NCBI RefSeq assembly: GCF_019049245.1
Contig: NZ_JAGMUK010000053.1
Location: 1 to 64,000 of the forward strand
Reading direction: 5' to 3'
DNA length: 64,000 nucleotides
DNA from: Streptomyces sp. AC555_RSS877
Lineage (GTDB): Bacteria; Actinomycetota; Actinomycetes; Streptomycetales; Streptomycetaceae
Each line of letters begins with the position of its first letter. Position 1 is the stretch's first letter. A program made the position numbers and the translations under genes. Positions 36,519-45,045 of this stretch are shown in pieces. The notes under the pieces are model-generated. The model did no database searches, had not been told where the DNA came from, and saw nothing but the letters and a program-made list of their open reading frames with translations.

Positions 36519-36973
36519 CGCTCGCTCGCCCCTTCGCTCGCCTGTCCCGGGCCCGCCGAAGCCCGCGCCACGCGTACCCGCGAGCTCACGTCATGATGCT
36601 CGCGTCGTCGCGTGGTCCGACAGGGCGCGTACGGGGGTTCTGTGCCAAAACCGGCTTTTTCTCATGCGGCATCAGCACCCGCCGGCCTCCGCGGAATCAA
36701 CGGGGAAAGGGGGTCGGGGAACGGTTCTTCCGGGACTTTCCGTCGGCGTTTTCTCGCGACCCTCGCGACACGCGGGAATTGCGTTCGATTACCTGCGGAA
36801 GGCCTAGGGAACCGCTCGTACGTGTGACGGCCCGCTGCGGCAGCAGTCGATGTCATGGGGTCGGAAACGGGTGTCGTACTTCTGTGACAGAAGCGTGACC
36901 GGAGAGGGACACGTGACGCTGGGTGCGTGTGCCCGGGCTTCCCCGATCGTCGGACTGGGCCTAGCGTGGCCGT
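36519..36973. other. Intergenic region between ctaD and the I78 inhibitor gene
   Basis: The 455-base spacer separates divergent genes. The codon-position GC bias is lost here and the base composition is more mixed. I found no hairpin terminator or RNA gene. The only element assigned is TAGCGT at 36962-36967, six bases before the ATG of the I78-type gene. Confidence 0.45.
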
Positions 36974-37189
36974 ATGGCACCGATTCCGAGTCCCTCCGCC
37001 GAACCCGACGACAGTCCGGACACCTATGTCGGCCTTGGCTCCGACCAGGCCGAACGGCTCGCGCGCGAGCGGGGGTGGTCGACCGTGCGGTCGCTGCCGC
37101 CGGGGGCGATCATCACCATGGAATACCGCGTGGGACGGCTGAACTTCGAGGTCAAGGACGGGCAGGTGGCCCGGGCCTGGAAGGGCTGA
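36974..37189 (+). CDS. Peptidase inhibitor I78 family protein
   Basis: The 71-residue protein matches the I78 fold. YVGLGSDQAERLARERGW is the first helix block, and PGAIITMEYRVGRLNFEVKDGQVARAW the C-terminal strands, with the conserved D/N-x-R-x-N-type reactive loop (MEYRVGRLNF). Family members inhibit serine proteases of the subtilisin/trypsin type. There is no signal peptide, so the target would be intracellular unless exported otherwise. TAGCGT six bases before the ATG suggests a leaderless transcript. A 20-base perfect terminator stem follows. Confidence 0.85.
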   Translation: MAPIPSPSAEPDDSPDTYVGLGSDQAERLARERGWSTVRSLPPGAIITMEYRVGRLNFEVKDGQVARAWKG

Positions 37190-37200
37190 CCCGTCGAACA

Positions 37201-37245
37201 CGGCGACGGCCCCGGCTCTCGGAAAGAGAGCCGGGGCCGTCGCCG
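37201..37245. terminator. Bidirectional terminator between I78 and PAP2 genes
   Basis: A perfect 20-base stem (37201-37220 with 37226-37245) encloses the loop GGAAA. It starts 12 bases after the I78 gene stop and lies 41 bases beyond the stop of the convergent PAP2 gene, so it can serve both strands. Confidence 0.9.
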
Positions 37246-37285
37246 TGCGGGGTGGGAGCGTGCGTACCGGCCCCGCTGCCTCGGG

Positions 37286-38296
37286 TCAGCCGCCGCCTGT
37301 CAGGGGACGGGCCGTCGAGGCCGGACCACGCACCCCGCGGTCCGTCTGGGGTGGGCGTCGGCTGCCGGCCGGGGTGACCGGGGTGCGTTCCGAGCGGGCC
37401 GTGTGCGGGCCCGGGGCCAGGTAGACGGGCGCGCGCGGCGTCGCGGCGCGGGCCGCGGTCTCGTTCTGCGAGGCAGAGCGCGGCTTGAGCCGCACGGGCG
37501 TCTCGACCGGCGACAGTCGTGCCGGAGCGGTGAGGCCGCCGCGGGCGCGCCAGTGGTCGCGCAGATCGAAGATCCCGGCCTCCGCGCGCGCGATCAGCGG
37601 CTCCACCCAGGGGAGGGCCAGCAGGACCAGCAGGCCGGCGGCCCAGCCGAGGAGGACATCGCTCAGCCAGTGCGTACCGAGGTAGACCGTGGCCAGGCCG
37701 ACGCCGAGGGAGGTCACCGCGGACACGGCGGACAGCCAGCGGCGGGCCCACGGGGCGGAGGCCAGATAGGCCAGGATTCCCCAGGTCACCACGGCGTTGG
37801 CGGTGTGGCCGCTGGGAAATATATCGCCGCCCAGACCCATCTCGTTCGAGCCGATGGTGGTCGCGTAGTGCGGCCCGAGTCTGCCCATGCCGAGCTTGGC
37901 GGCGCCGACCGTGATGTTCAGCAGCAGCAGGGCCGCGCCCAGGGTCAGCAGCGGGCGCAGCGTGTGCTGCCGCCAGGAACGCCAGCCCAGCCAGGCCGCG
38001 ACCATCACCGCGGTCGGGCCGCGCTGGCCGAGCACCACGTAGTAGTCGACGAACCAGTGGATGCCGGCCCACTGCTGGTACGGCCGGAAGAACATGACCT
38101 GCCAGTCGAGCCGGACCAGCCAGGAGGTGATCACCACGAGCCACACGATCGCCAGGTAGAAAGCCAGGGTTCCGGCGAGCAGCGCGACGCGGTGCCGGCT
38201 CATCTTCGGCACGTCGATGTGAGCCGGCCGTTCCGGCTCACGGTCCAGCCTCGCGAACACCCGGTCCAGACGGGTGAGGGTTTGTTCGGTACGCAC
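37286..38296 (-). CDS. PAP2-family membrane phosphatase
   Basis: The 336-residue protein has six probable membrane segments and the PAP2 signature: KLGMGRLGP (motif 1, Lys and Arg), FPSGHTANA (motif 2 with catalytic His) and GTHWLSDVLLGW (motif 3 with His and Asp). Family members dephosphorylate lipid phosphates such as phosphatidate or undecaprenyl pyrophosphate at the outer face. The C-terminal 80 residues are a Pro/Arg/Thr-rich tail. The GTG at 38296 is chosen; TAACGT lies 7 bases upstream, so a leaderless mRNA is likely. An upstream ATG exists, but its extension looks non-coding. Confidence 0.88.
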   Translation of the reverse strand: MRTEQTLTRLDRVFARLDREPERPAHIDVPKMSRHRVALLAGTLAFYLAIVWLVVITSWLVRLDWQVMFFRPYQQWAGIHWFVDYYVVLGQRGPTAVMVAAWLGWRSWRQHTLRPLLTLGAALLLLNITVGAAKLGMGRLGPHYATTIGSNEMGLGGDIFPSGHTANAVVTWGILAYLASAPWARRWLSAVSAVTSLGVGLATVYLGTHWLSDVLLGWAAGLLVLLALPWVEPLIARAEAGIFDLRDHWRARGGLTAPARLSPVETPVRLKPRSASQNETAARAATPRAPVYLAPGPHTARSERTPVTPAGSRRPPQTDRGVRGPASTARPLTGGG

Positions 38297-38533
38297 CCAA
38301 TCGACGTTACAGCGAGTGAGCTCTGTTCCCGGGCGATTCCACGGCTTTGTGATGACGATGTGATGTGGGATTCCTCTCAGAGAGAGGTTTATTTCCAACG
38401 ATTCCGCAATGCCGGCCGCCGGTGTCCTTCAATTCCTTTGATCGTTCTGGGTTGCGGTTTTATCCCGCTTATGAATTCGTTCACCGAATCATGGGGTGGA
38501 ATTCTCCGGGCGCTCATGGCGTTCCGGCGCCGG

Positions 38534-39772
38534 TCAGGGCGGACCGGAGCCGTTCAGCCAGAACGCCCCGTACACGGCCGACGCCACCGCGAGCGTCCCG
38601 AGCACCGGGGCCGACCTGGTCGTACGCAGCCGGGCCAGGGTGAGGGCGAGTGGCAGCAGCAGGGGGAAGGCGGGCATCAGCAGGCGCGGTTTCGAGCCGA
38701 AGTAGCTCGACGCGCACAGGGCGAGGGCGGTGACGACACCCGCGTACACCAGGAGCGGGAGCGGTTGGCGTTGCCGTACGCAGACGACGTACAGCCAGAC
38801 GATCAGTCCGACCCCGACGATCAGCCCCACGCCCGCGAGGGCCGACGGAAACGACGTGAACTTGTCGGCGACGAAGCGGGCGAAGGCCAGGCCGCCGTCG
38901 AACCCGTTGCGCCAGCCGGCCTGGACGTCGAGGTAGCCGAGCGGGCCGCGGCCGGTGCGGTGGCCGACCCACAGGACGTAGGCGGCGGCGCCGAGGGGGG
39001 CGAGGAGCATGCCGAGGACGCGGCGGGCGCCGGGGGCGCGGTGCGTGCCCCCGGCGTGCTCCTGGAAAGGGGCGCCGTCCACTCGCGCCGGGCTCCCGTC
39101 CCGCACCGACGAGGGAGCGCCCGCAGCGCTGCGGTCCCGCGCGAAGGCGACGATCGCCGCCGCCCACACGGCCGCGACGACGGCGAGGCCCACCGGACGG
39201 GTCAGGCCCGCCAGCAGGGCCAGGGCGCCCGCCGTCACCCAGCGGCCGGTCAGGACCGCGTACAGCGACCAGGCGGCCAGGGCCGTGAACAACGACTCGC
39301 TGTACGCCATCGACTGCACGATCGCGACCGGGAGGACGGCCCACAGCAGCACCGCGCAGACGCCCGCCCGGCGGCCGTGCAGGTGATCGGTGACCGCGAA
39401 GATCCCCCAGGCCGCGGCGAGCGAGGCGAGCAGGGAGACGAGGAAGCCCACGTCGGCGGGGGACAACGGGGTCACCGTGGCCGGCAGCCGCTCCAGCCAG
39501 GGCAGCAGCGGGAAGAAGGCGAGGTTGGAGTGCACGTCGCCGTTGGGCAGGCGCACCTCGTAGCCGTACCCCAGCTCGGCGACCCTCGTGTACCACAGGG
39601 AGTCCCAGCGGGCGGTCAGCAGCGTGTACGCGTTCTTGTCGCGCGCCGCGCTCCACAGGGCCAGCGCGAGCAGCCCAAGGGCGCGTACGGCCGCGTATCC
39701 GAGGAGGGCCGGGGCGGCCCGGCGCAGGCTCGGGGCGCCGGGCGGTGCCGCGCGCGTTTCAAGATCGGTCAC
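38534..39772 (-). CDS. PIG-V-like mannosyltransferase family membrane protein
   Basis: The 412-residue protein has about 10 membrane segments and the loop motif ARWDSLWYTRVAELGY near residue 54, similar to the WDGxWYxxIAxxGY block of PIG-V/Gpi18-type mannosyltransferases. PLLPWLERLP and MAYSESLFTALAAWSLY follow, as in that family. Bacterial members are thought to use polyprenyl-phosphate mannose for cell-surface glycosylation; the acceptor is unknown. The GTG start lies 7 bases after GATAAT (39780-39785 on this strand), again suggesting a leaderless transcript. A Ser/Arg/Pro-rich cytoplasmic loop near residues 220-250 is poorly conserved-looking. Confidence 0.82.
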   Translation of the reverse strand: MTDLETRAAPPGAPSLRRAAPALLGYAAVRALGLLALALWSAARDKNAYTLLTARWDSLWYTRVAELGYGYEVRLPNGDVHSNLAFFPLLPWLERLPATVTPLSPADVGFLVSLLASLAAAWGIFAVTDHLHGRRAGVCAVLLWAVLPVAIVQSMAYSESLFTALAAWSLYAVLTGRWVTAGALALLAGLTRPVGLAVVAAVWAAAIVAFARDRSAAGAPSSVRDGSPARVDGAPFQEHAGGTHRAPGARRVLGMLLAPLGAAAYVLWVGHRTGRGPLGYLDVQAGWRNGFDGGLAFARFVADKFTSFPSALAGVGLIVGVGLIVWLYVVCVRQRQPLPLLVYAGVVTALALCASSYFGSKPRLLMPAFPLLLPLALTLARLRTTRSAPVLGTLAVASAVYGAFWLNGSGPP

Positions 39773-40031
39773 GGGCCCGATTATCGACGGCGTACGGAAC
39801 CGGGTGGCCGGCCGGGGCGTGGTGAGGCCGAGAGGAGTGGTGCACGCCACAGGGGTTCCGTGCAACCACTGAGAGGTCCGCCACTTGGTCCCGGCACGGA
39901 CTCGCGTACGCTGACGTGTCACTCGCCATCGTTGCGCGGGCCGGAGACCACCGCTCCTCTCCGGCCGAGTCACGGGGAGTCCCCACCCTGTGAACCCGCC
40001 GAACGCGAGGGAACATCTGGGAGGTACGTAC

Positions 40032-41636
40032 ATGTCCGGGACGACCACGGCCGCCGCTGGGTTGCGCCGTCGGGCGGCCGGGGCCGGTGCCAACCGCTGG
40101 GTCGTCCTCGTCGTCCTCTGTACCAGCCTGCTCCTGGTCGCCCTCGACGCGACCGTGCTGCACGTGGCGGTCCCGGCCGTCTCCGAGGACCTCAGGCCCA
40201 ACGGGATAGAGCTGCTCTGGATCGTCGACATCTATCCGCTCGTCTGCGCCTCGCTGCTGATCCTCTTCGGCACGCTCGGCGACCGCGTGGGCCGCAGACG
40301 GGTCCTGCTCCTCGGCTACGCCCTCTTCGGCGTCGCCTCCGCGATGGCCGCCCTCGCCGACACCGCCCAGGTGCTGATCGTGGCGCGGGCACTGCTCGGC
40401 GTCGGCGGCGCGATGATCATGCCCGCGACGCTGTCGATCCTGCGCCAGGTCTTTCCCGACCGGCGGGAACGGGCGCTGGCGATCGGCATCTGGAGCGCCG
40501 TGGCGGCGGTCGGCGCGGCGATCGGCCCGCTGCTCGGCGGCTTCCTGCTTGAGCACTTCTGGTGGGGCTCGGTCTTCCTCGTCAACATTCCGTTGATGCT
40601 GGTCAGTCTGCCGATCGGGCGGTTGTTGCTGCCCGAGTCGAAGGGCGACGGACGCGGGCCCTGGGACGTGGTCGGCGCGCTGATGGCGGCGGCCGGACTG
40701 TTCTGCCTGGTACTCGGCGTCAAGCGGCTCGGCGGCGGGGAGCTGGGCCTGTTCACGGTGGTGCCGCTGGTGGTCGGCACGGTGCTGGTCGTCTTCTTCG
40801 TACGGCGTCAGCGGCGCCGGGCGCATCCGCTGGTGGACCTGCGGATGTTCGCGCGGCCGGCGTTCAGCACGTCGGTGGGCTGCATCGTGCTGGCGATGCT
40901 CGCACTGGTGGGCCTCGAACTGATCGCGGCGCAGTATCTGCAGCTGGTGCTCGGGCTGTCTCCGCTGGAGACCGGTCTGCGGCTGCTGCCGCTGACCATC
41001 GCCGCGATGGCGGCGGGTCTCGCGGGTGCGCGGATGCTCCGGCGGTTCGGGCCGCGCCGGATGGTGAGCTGCGGATTCCTGCTGACGGCGGTGGCCGTGC
41101 TGCTGCTGACGGCGATGGACGGCGAGGACAACGCCGGTCTGATGCTGTCCGGGTTCGTGCTGCTGGGCTTCGGGCTGGAGACGACTCTCTTCGGGGCGTA
41201 CGAGTCGATGCTCAGCGAGGCCCCCCCGGAGCAGGCGGGTGGGGCGGCGGCGATCGGGGAGACGTCGTACCAGCTGGGTGCGGGCATCGGGATCGCGCTG
41301 CTCGGGAGCGTGATGAACGCGGCGTACGCGCCTGGGGTGACGTCGGTGCCGGGTGTTCCGGCGTCGGCGTCGGCGGCCGCCGGGCATTCGCTGGGCGAGG
41401 CGTACGAGGTTGCCGGGCGGCTCGGGGGGTCGGCCGGAGTGGCCCTGCGTCGGACCGCCCGGGAGTGTTTCGTGCACGGGTTGCATGTGACGTTGCTGGT
41501 CAGCGCCGGGTTGTTGCTGCTGGGGGCGGTGATTGCGTTGCGGTTGCCGCGCGTGATGCAGTGCGGGGAGGTCGGGGGCGGGGCTGTGGAGGTACCTGCG
41601 CCTCGGGAGGTCGCGGAGTCCCGCGTCTCGGCCTGA
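40032..41636 (+). CDS. MFS transporter, DHA2 (14-helix) drug exporter type
   Basis: The 534-residue protein has 14 probable helices. LDATVLHVAVPAV in helix 1 (motif D1), LGDRVGRRRVLLLG (motif A) and an LGVGGAMIMPATLSIL region belong to DHA2 exporters such as EmrB/QacA. These use the proton gradient to export hydrophobic or cationic compounds. The ATG at 40032 has GGGAGGT 6 bases upstream. No regulator lies directly beside it, so its inducer cannot be guessed; the substrate is unknown. The last 25 residues are hydrophilic. Confidence 0.92.
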   Translation: MSGTTTAAAGLRRRAAGAGANRWVVLVVLCTSLLLVALDATVLHVAVPAVSEDLRPNGIELLWIVDIYPLVCASLLILFGTLGDRVGRRRVLLLGYALFGVASAMAALADTAQVLIVARALLGVGGAMIMPATLSILRQVFPDRRERALAIGIWSAVAAVGAAIGPLLGGFLLEHFWWGSVFLVNIPLMLVSLPIGRLLLPESKGDGRGPWDVVGALMAAAGLFCLVLGVKRLGGGELGLFTVVPLVVGTVLVVFFVRRQRRRAHPLVDLRMFARPAFSTSVGCIVLAMLALVGLELIAAQYLQLVLGLSPLETGLRLLPLTIAAMAAGLAGARMLRRFGPRRMVSCGFLLTAVAVLLLTAMDGEDNAGLMLSGFVLLGFGLETTLFGAYESMLSEAPPEQAGGAAAIGETSYQLGAGIGIALLGSVMNAAYAPGVTSVPGVPASASAAAGHSLGEAYEVAGRLGGSAGVALRRTARECFVHGLHVTLLVSAGLLLLGAVIALRLPRVMQCGEVGGGAVEVPAPREVAESRVSA

Positions 41637-41804
41637 CAGCGGGAACATCTCCCGCCCACGCACCGCCTGTGGCGGTCGTTGAGTGGTGGAGCTCTCCTGC
41701 GGGGATACACCGCCGTGGGCGCTGCGGGTCGTCGCCGCTCACGGCCACCGTCGACACCTGGACGTGCGGGACACCGCCTCGTATCGTCAGCCTCGCAAGC
41801 GCGT

Positions 41805-41821
41805 AACTAGCGGTGCTAGTT
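41805..41821. promoter_or_regulatory. Palindromic operator candidate before the acyl-CoA dehydrogenase gene
   Basis: AACTAGC and GCTAGTT form a perfect 7-base inverted repeat around GGT. It ends three bases before the GGGAGGA ribosome site of the acyl-CoA dehydrogenase gene, so bound repressor could block transcription start or elongation. The size and symmetry suit a TetR-family repressor; none is encoded next to it. Confidence 0.6.
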
Positions 41822-41837
41822 TTGGGAGGATCTGCTC

Positions 41838-43013
41838 ATGGCTCCGTTCGACCCCGCCGACCCCCTCGGAATCGACGACCTGCTCGAGCCGGAGGACCTC
41901 GCCGTCAGGGAAACCGTGCGGGCGTGGGCCGGTGATCGTGTGCTGCCGTATGTCGCCGAGTGGTACGAGAGCGGGGAGCTGCCCGGGATCCGGGAACTCG
42001 CCCGGGAGCTGGGCGGCATCGGCGCGCTCGGAATGTCGCTCAGCGGGTACGGGTGCGCCGGTGCGAGCGCCGTGCAGTACGGGCTGGCCTGTCTGGAGCT
42101 GGAGGCCGCCGATTCCGGGATCCGGTCGCTGGTGTCGGTGCAGGGGTCCCTCGCCATGTACGCCATCCACCGGTTCGGCAGCGAGGAGCAGAAGCAGGGC
42201 TGGCTCCCGCGCATGGCCTCCGGTGAGGTCATCGGGTGCTTCGGACTCACCGAGCCCGACCACGGATCCGACCCCGCCGCCATGCGGACGTACGCCAAGC
42301 GCGACGCCGGGGGAGACTGGGTGCTGAACGGCCGGAAGATGTGGATCACCAACGGGTCCGTCGCCGGGGTGGCCGTGGTCTGGGCGCAGACCGAGGACGG
42401 GATCCGCGGGTTCGTCGTGCCGACCGACCGCCCCGGGTTCTCCGCGCCGGAGATCAAGCACAAGTGGTCGCTGCGCGCCTCCGTCACCAGCGAGCTCGTG
42501 CTCGACGACGTACGGCTGCCGGCCGACGCCGTGCTGCCGGAGGTGACCGGGCTCAAGGGACCGCTCAGCTGTCTCTCCCACGCCCGGTACGGCATCGTCT
42601 GGGGCGCCATGGGCGCGGCCCGCACCTGCTTCGAGGCCGCGGTCGACTACGCCAAGACGCGGGAGCAGTTCGGCCGGCCGATCGGCGGGTTCCAGCTGAC
42701 CCAGGCCAAGCTGGCCGACATGGCCGTCGAGTTGCACAAGGGGATTCTGCTCGCCCATCACCTCGGGCGGCGCATGGACGCCGGCCGCCTGCGTCCCGAG
42801 CAGGTCAGCTTCGGCAAGCTCAACAACGTCCGCGAGGCCATCGACATCTGCCGTACGGCCCGGACCATCCTCGGCGCCAACGGGATCTCGCTCGAATACC
42901 CCGTGATGCGGCACGCCACCAACCTCGAGTCGGTACTCACCTACGAGGGCACCGTCGAGATGCACCAGCTCGTGCTGGGCAAGGCGCTCACCGGGCTGGA
43001 CGCCTTCCGCTGA
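41838..43013 (+). CDS. Acyl-CoA dehydrogenase, glutaryl-CoA dehydrogenase-like
   Basis: The flavoenzyme oxidises an acyl-CoA at the alpha-beta position. The 391-residue protein shows GCFGLTEPDHGSDP (FAD contact), WITNGSVA, RYGIVWGAMGAARTCFEAAVDYAKTREQF-like central block (ARYGIVWGAMGA), and catalytic Glu370 in TYEGT. SLRASVTSELVLDDV and the LLEPEDLAVRETVRAW start resemble glutaryl-CoA dehydrogenase, which also decarboxylates. A palindrome at 41805-41821 next to the ribosome site suggests repression. No electron-transfer flavoprotein or beta-oxidation partner is adjacent. Confidence 0.9.
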   Translation: MAPFDPADPLGIDDLLEPEDLAVRETVRAWAGDRVLPYVAEWYESGELPGIRELARELGGIGALGMSLSGYGCAGASAVQYGLACLELEAADSGIRSLVSVQGSLAMYAIHRFGSEEQKQGWLPRMASGEVIGCFGLTEPDHGSDPAAMRTYAKRDAGGDWVLNGRKMWITNGSVAGVAVVWAQTEDGIRGFVVPTDRPGFSAPEIKHKWSLRASVTSELVLDDVRLPADAVLPEVTGLKGPLSCLSHARYGIVWGAMGAARTCFEAAVDYAKTREQFGRPIGGFQLTQAKLADMAVELHKGILLAHHLGRRMDAGRLRPEQVSFGKLNNVREAIDICRTARTILGANGISLEYPVMRHATNLESVLTYEGTVEMHQLVLGKALTGLDAFR

Positions 43014-43027
43014 TTCCCCCGAGCAGC

Positions 43028-43052
43028 GGCAGGGCCGGTGAGCGGCCCTGCC
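43028..43052. terminator. Hairpin between convergent acyl-CoA dehydrogenase and SepF-like genes
   Basis: A 10-base perfect stem (GGCAGGGCCG at 43028-43037, complement at 43043-43052) has loop GTGAG. It sits between the two convergent stops, directly touching the SepF-like gene stop, and can serve both strands. There is no T-run. Confidence 0.7.
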
Positions 43053-43493
43053 TCAGCTCTGGTTGAAGAAGCCGTCCGTGCGGTGCGCGGCCGGGTCGCC
43101 GTTCACGATCTCCGTGTTGGCGGGGGTCAGCAGGAACACCCGGGTGGACACCCGCTCGATCGAACCGCGCAGGCCGAAGATCAGCCCGGCCGCGAAGTCG
43201 ACGACGCGCTTGGCGTCGGCGGCCTCCATGGCCGTGAGGTTCAGGATGACCGGGACACCTTCGCGGAACAGTTCGCCGATGGCGCGGGCGTCCCGGAAGC
43301 TGTCCGGGGTGACCGTGCCGATCCGGCGGCCCTTCTCCTCGGCGACGTCCGAGGCCACCTTGACCCGCGGGTCCGTGACCCAGGCCTCCCCGGGCTGCTC
43401 GGTCCCTTCGGAGTAGTCGTCGTCGTAGTAACGCTCGTCATCGTTGTCGTCGACGAGGCCAAGCCAGGCACTTGCCTTGCGTACCGATCCCAT
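43053..43493 (-). CDS. sflA: SepF-like cell division protein
   Basis: The 146-residue protein has the SepF layout: an N-terminal amphipathic start (MGSVRKASAWLGLVDD) that can bind membrane, an acidic Tyr/Asp linker, and a C-terminal SepF domain. That domain includes IGELFREGVPVILNLTAMEAADAKRVVDFAAG and RVFLLTPANTEI. SepF links FtsZ filaments to the membrane; Streptomyces carries extra SepF-like proteins (SflA and SflB) beside the one in the division cluster. Position and length match my memory of SflA, so that symbol is used with moderate confidence. It stands alone, not in the dcw cluster. Confidence 0.85.
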   Translation of the reverse strand: MGSVRKASAWLGLVDDNDDERYYDDDYSEGTEQPGEAWVTDPRVKVASDVAEEKGRRIGTVTPDSFRDARAIGELFREGVPVILNLTAMEAADAKRVVDFAAGLIFGLRGSIERVSTRVFLLTPANTEIVNGDPAAHRTDGFFNQS

Positions 43494-43794
43494 GGACGCC
43501 TCCTCTCACAGCGGTCTTTTCTGCTTTCCGCATCCCTATGGTCATCCATGATGCGGACGTCGCGCCAAGTGGATAGACGCCGCGCGGGGGGTTTGTGACG
43601 GTACTGGTGCACAGCGAATCCGTCGAGAGTCCGTATGTCCCAAGGGTCGTTACGCAAACGGCTGCTGACTGTGAGTGAAATATGATTCTTCACGGCGTAC
43701 GGGTGATGGGCGGTGCGTACGGGTGAATGCGGCGATCGGTACGATGCCGCAGCTCACCGCAGTTCAACGCCGTACGCACCACCGGGGGATCGTC
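43494..43794. other. Intergenic region between sflA and the DUF5685-type gene
   Basis: The 301-base spacer divides two divergent genes. A short direct repeat GCGTACGGGTGA occurs twice, at about 43696 and 43717. TACGAT at about 43738 could be a -10 element for the + strand gene. No hairpin or RNA gene was recognised. Confidence 0.4.
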
Positions 43795-44982
43795 GTGTTC
43801 GGAATCGTCAGGCCCTGCCGTCACCGGCTCGGCGAGAGTCTCGCCACCCAGTGGATGGCCCATTTGTGCGGGCTGTGCCTCGCACTGCGGAAGGACCACG
43901 GGCAGTTCGCGAGGATCGTCACGAACTATGACGGCTTGTTGATATCGGTTCTGACGGAAGCTCAGGCCGAGCGGGCCGGTGGCGGACGGCGTACGGCGGG
44001 ACCCTGCCCGTTGCGCGGAATGCGTACCGCGTCCGTCGCGCACGGCGAGGGGGCACGGCTCGCGGCCGCCGTTTCGCTGGTGCTCGCCTCCGCCAAGGTG
44101 CGCGACCATGTCGCCGACCGGGACGGGGTCCTGGCCCGCAAGCCGGTGGCGCTCGCCGCGCGCCGGGTCGCCACGAGCTGGGGCCGGGCCGGGGAGCGGA
44201 CCGGCTCGGACGTCGGGTTCGACACCGCCCTGCTCGTCGACGCCGTGGACCGGCAGATCGGCATCGAGGCGCTGGCCGGGCCGGGAACGCCCCTTTTGAC
44301 GGTCACCGAACCCACCGAGACCGCGACCGCCGCCGCCTTCGCGCACACCGCGGTCCTCGCCGGACGGCCGGGCAACGCCGAACCGCTGGCCGAGGCCGGA
44401 CGCCTCTTCGGACGGCTCGCGCATCTCCTGGACGCCGTGGAGGACAAGGGAGCTGACGCCGCGTCGGGTGCCTGGAACCCCCTCACCGCGACCGGGACTC
44501 CGCTCGCGGAGGCCCGGCGGCTCGCCGACGACGCCGTGCACGGGATACGGCTCGCGCTGCGGGAGGCGGAATTCACGGACGCGAAGCTCGCGCACCGGCT
44601 GCTCGTGCACGAGCTGCGCACCTCCGTGGACCGGGTCTTCGGCACCGCCTCCTGCGCCCACGGGCCCGCCCCGACGGCAGCGATGCCGGGCGGACCGTAC
44701 GCCCCGCCCGGCGGCCCGGGAGCCCCGCTGCCCCCGGAGCCGCCCCGCCGCGACCGGCGCGGGCTGCTCGCCGGGTGCGCGGTGTGGGCGGGACTCGCCT
44801 GCACGTGCCAGATGTGCTGCGGGCACTTCGACGACCCGTGGAGCGGCCGGCGCCGAGAAGGACTGTGCACCAACGCCGACTGCAGCGGCTGCAGTGACTG
44901 CTGCAACTGCTGTGACTGCTGCGGGAACTGTTGCGGGAGCTGCTGCGGCGGCGACGGGTGCGACTGTGGCTGCGACTGCTGA
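43795..44982 (+). CDS. DUF5685-type protein with a cysteine-rich C-terminal tail
   Basis: The 395-residue protein starts VFGIVRPCRHRLGE with Cys8, then HLCGLCLALRKDHG (Cys25, Cys28), which suggests a metal or cluster site formed by the N-terminal helices. The middle is helical and Ala/Leu-rich. The last 60 residues contain 21 cysteines, mostly as CC pairs spaced by one to three small residues (CSDCCNCCDCC), preceded by a possible membrane-spanning GLLAGCAVWAGLACTC. The tail resembles metallothioneins, but the function is unknown. GTG 43795 follows GGGGGA by 6 bases and fits related proteins that begin MFGIVRPCRHRL (from memory). Confidence 0.85.
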   Translation: MFGIVRPCRHRLGESLATQWMAHLCGLCLALRKDHGQFARIVTNYDGLLISVLTEAQAERAGGGRRTAGPCPLRGMRTASVAHGEGARLAAAVSLVLASAKVRDHVADRDGVLARKPVALAARRVATSWGRAGERTGSDVGFDTALLVDAVDRQIGIEALAGPGTPLLTVTEPTETATAAAFAHTAVLAGRPGNAEPLAEAGRLFGRLAHLLDAVEDKGADAASGAWNPLTATGTPLAEARRLADDAVHGIRLALREAEFTDAKLAHRLLVHELRTSVDRVFGTASCAHGPAPTAAMPGGPYAPPGGPGAPLPPEPPRRDRRGLLAGCAVWAGLACTCQMCCGHFDDPWSGRRREGLCTNADCSGCSDCCNCCDCCGNCCGSCCGGDGCDCGCDC

Positions 44983-45045
44983 CCTGCCCTGTGCCTGATC
45001 TCGCCGATCCGCCCCATGGGCGGGTCGACGCCTGGAGCGCTTTGC

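Noticed and set aside
37403..40552. Open frame of over 1000 codons on the + strand
   Set aside because: It crosses two well-supported minus-strand membrane protein genes and the start of an exporter gene, and reads as low-complexity Arg/Gly/Gln sequence.
45004..45027. Weak hairpin between the DUF5685-type and binding-protein genes
   Set aside because: GATCCGCCC-CAT-GGGCGGGTC has one non-Watson-Crick pair, a 3-base loop and no T-run. It may be a shared terminator but is not strong enough to list.
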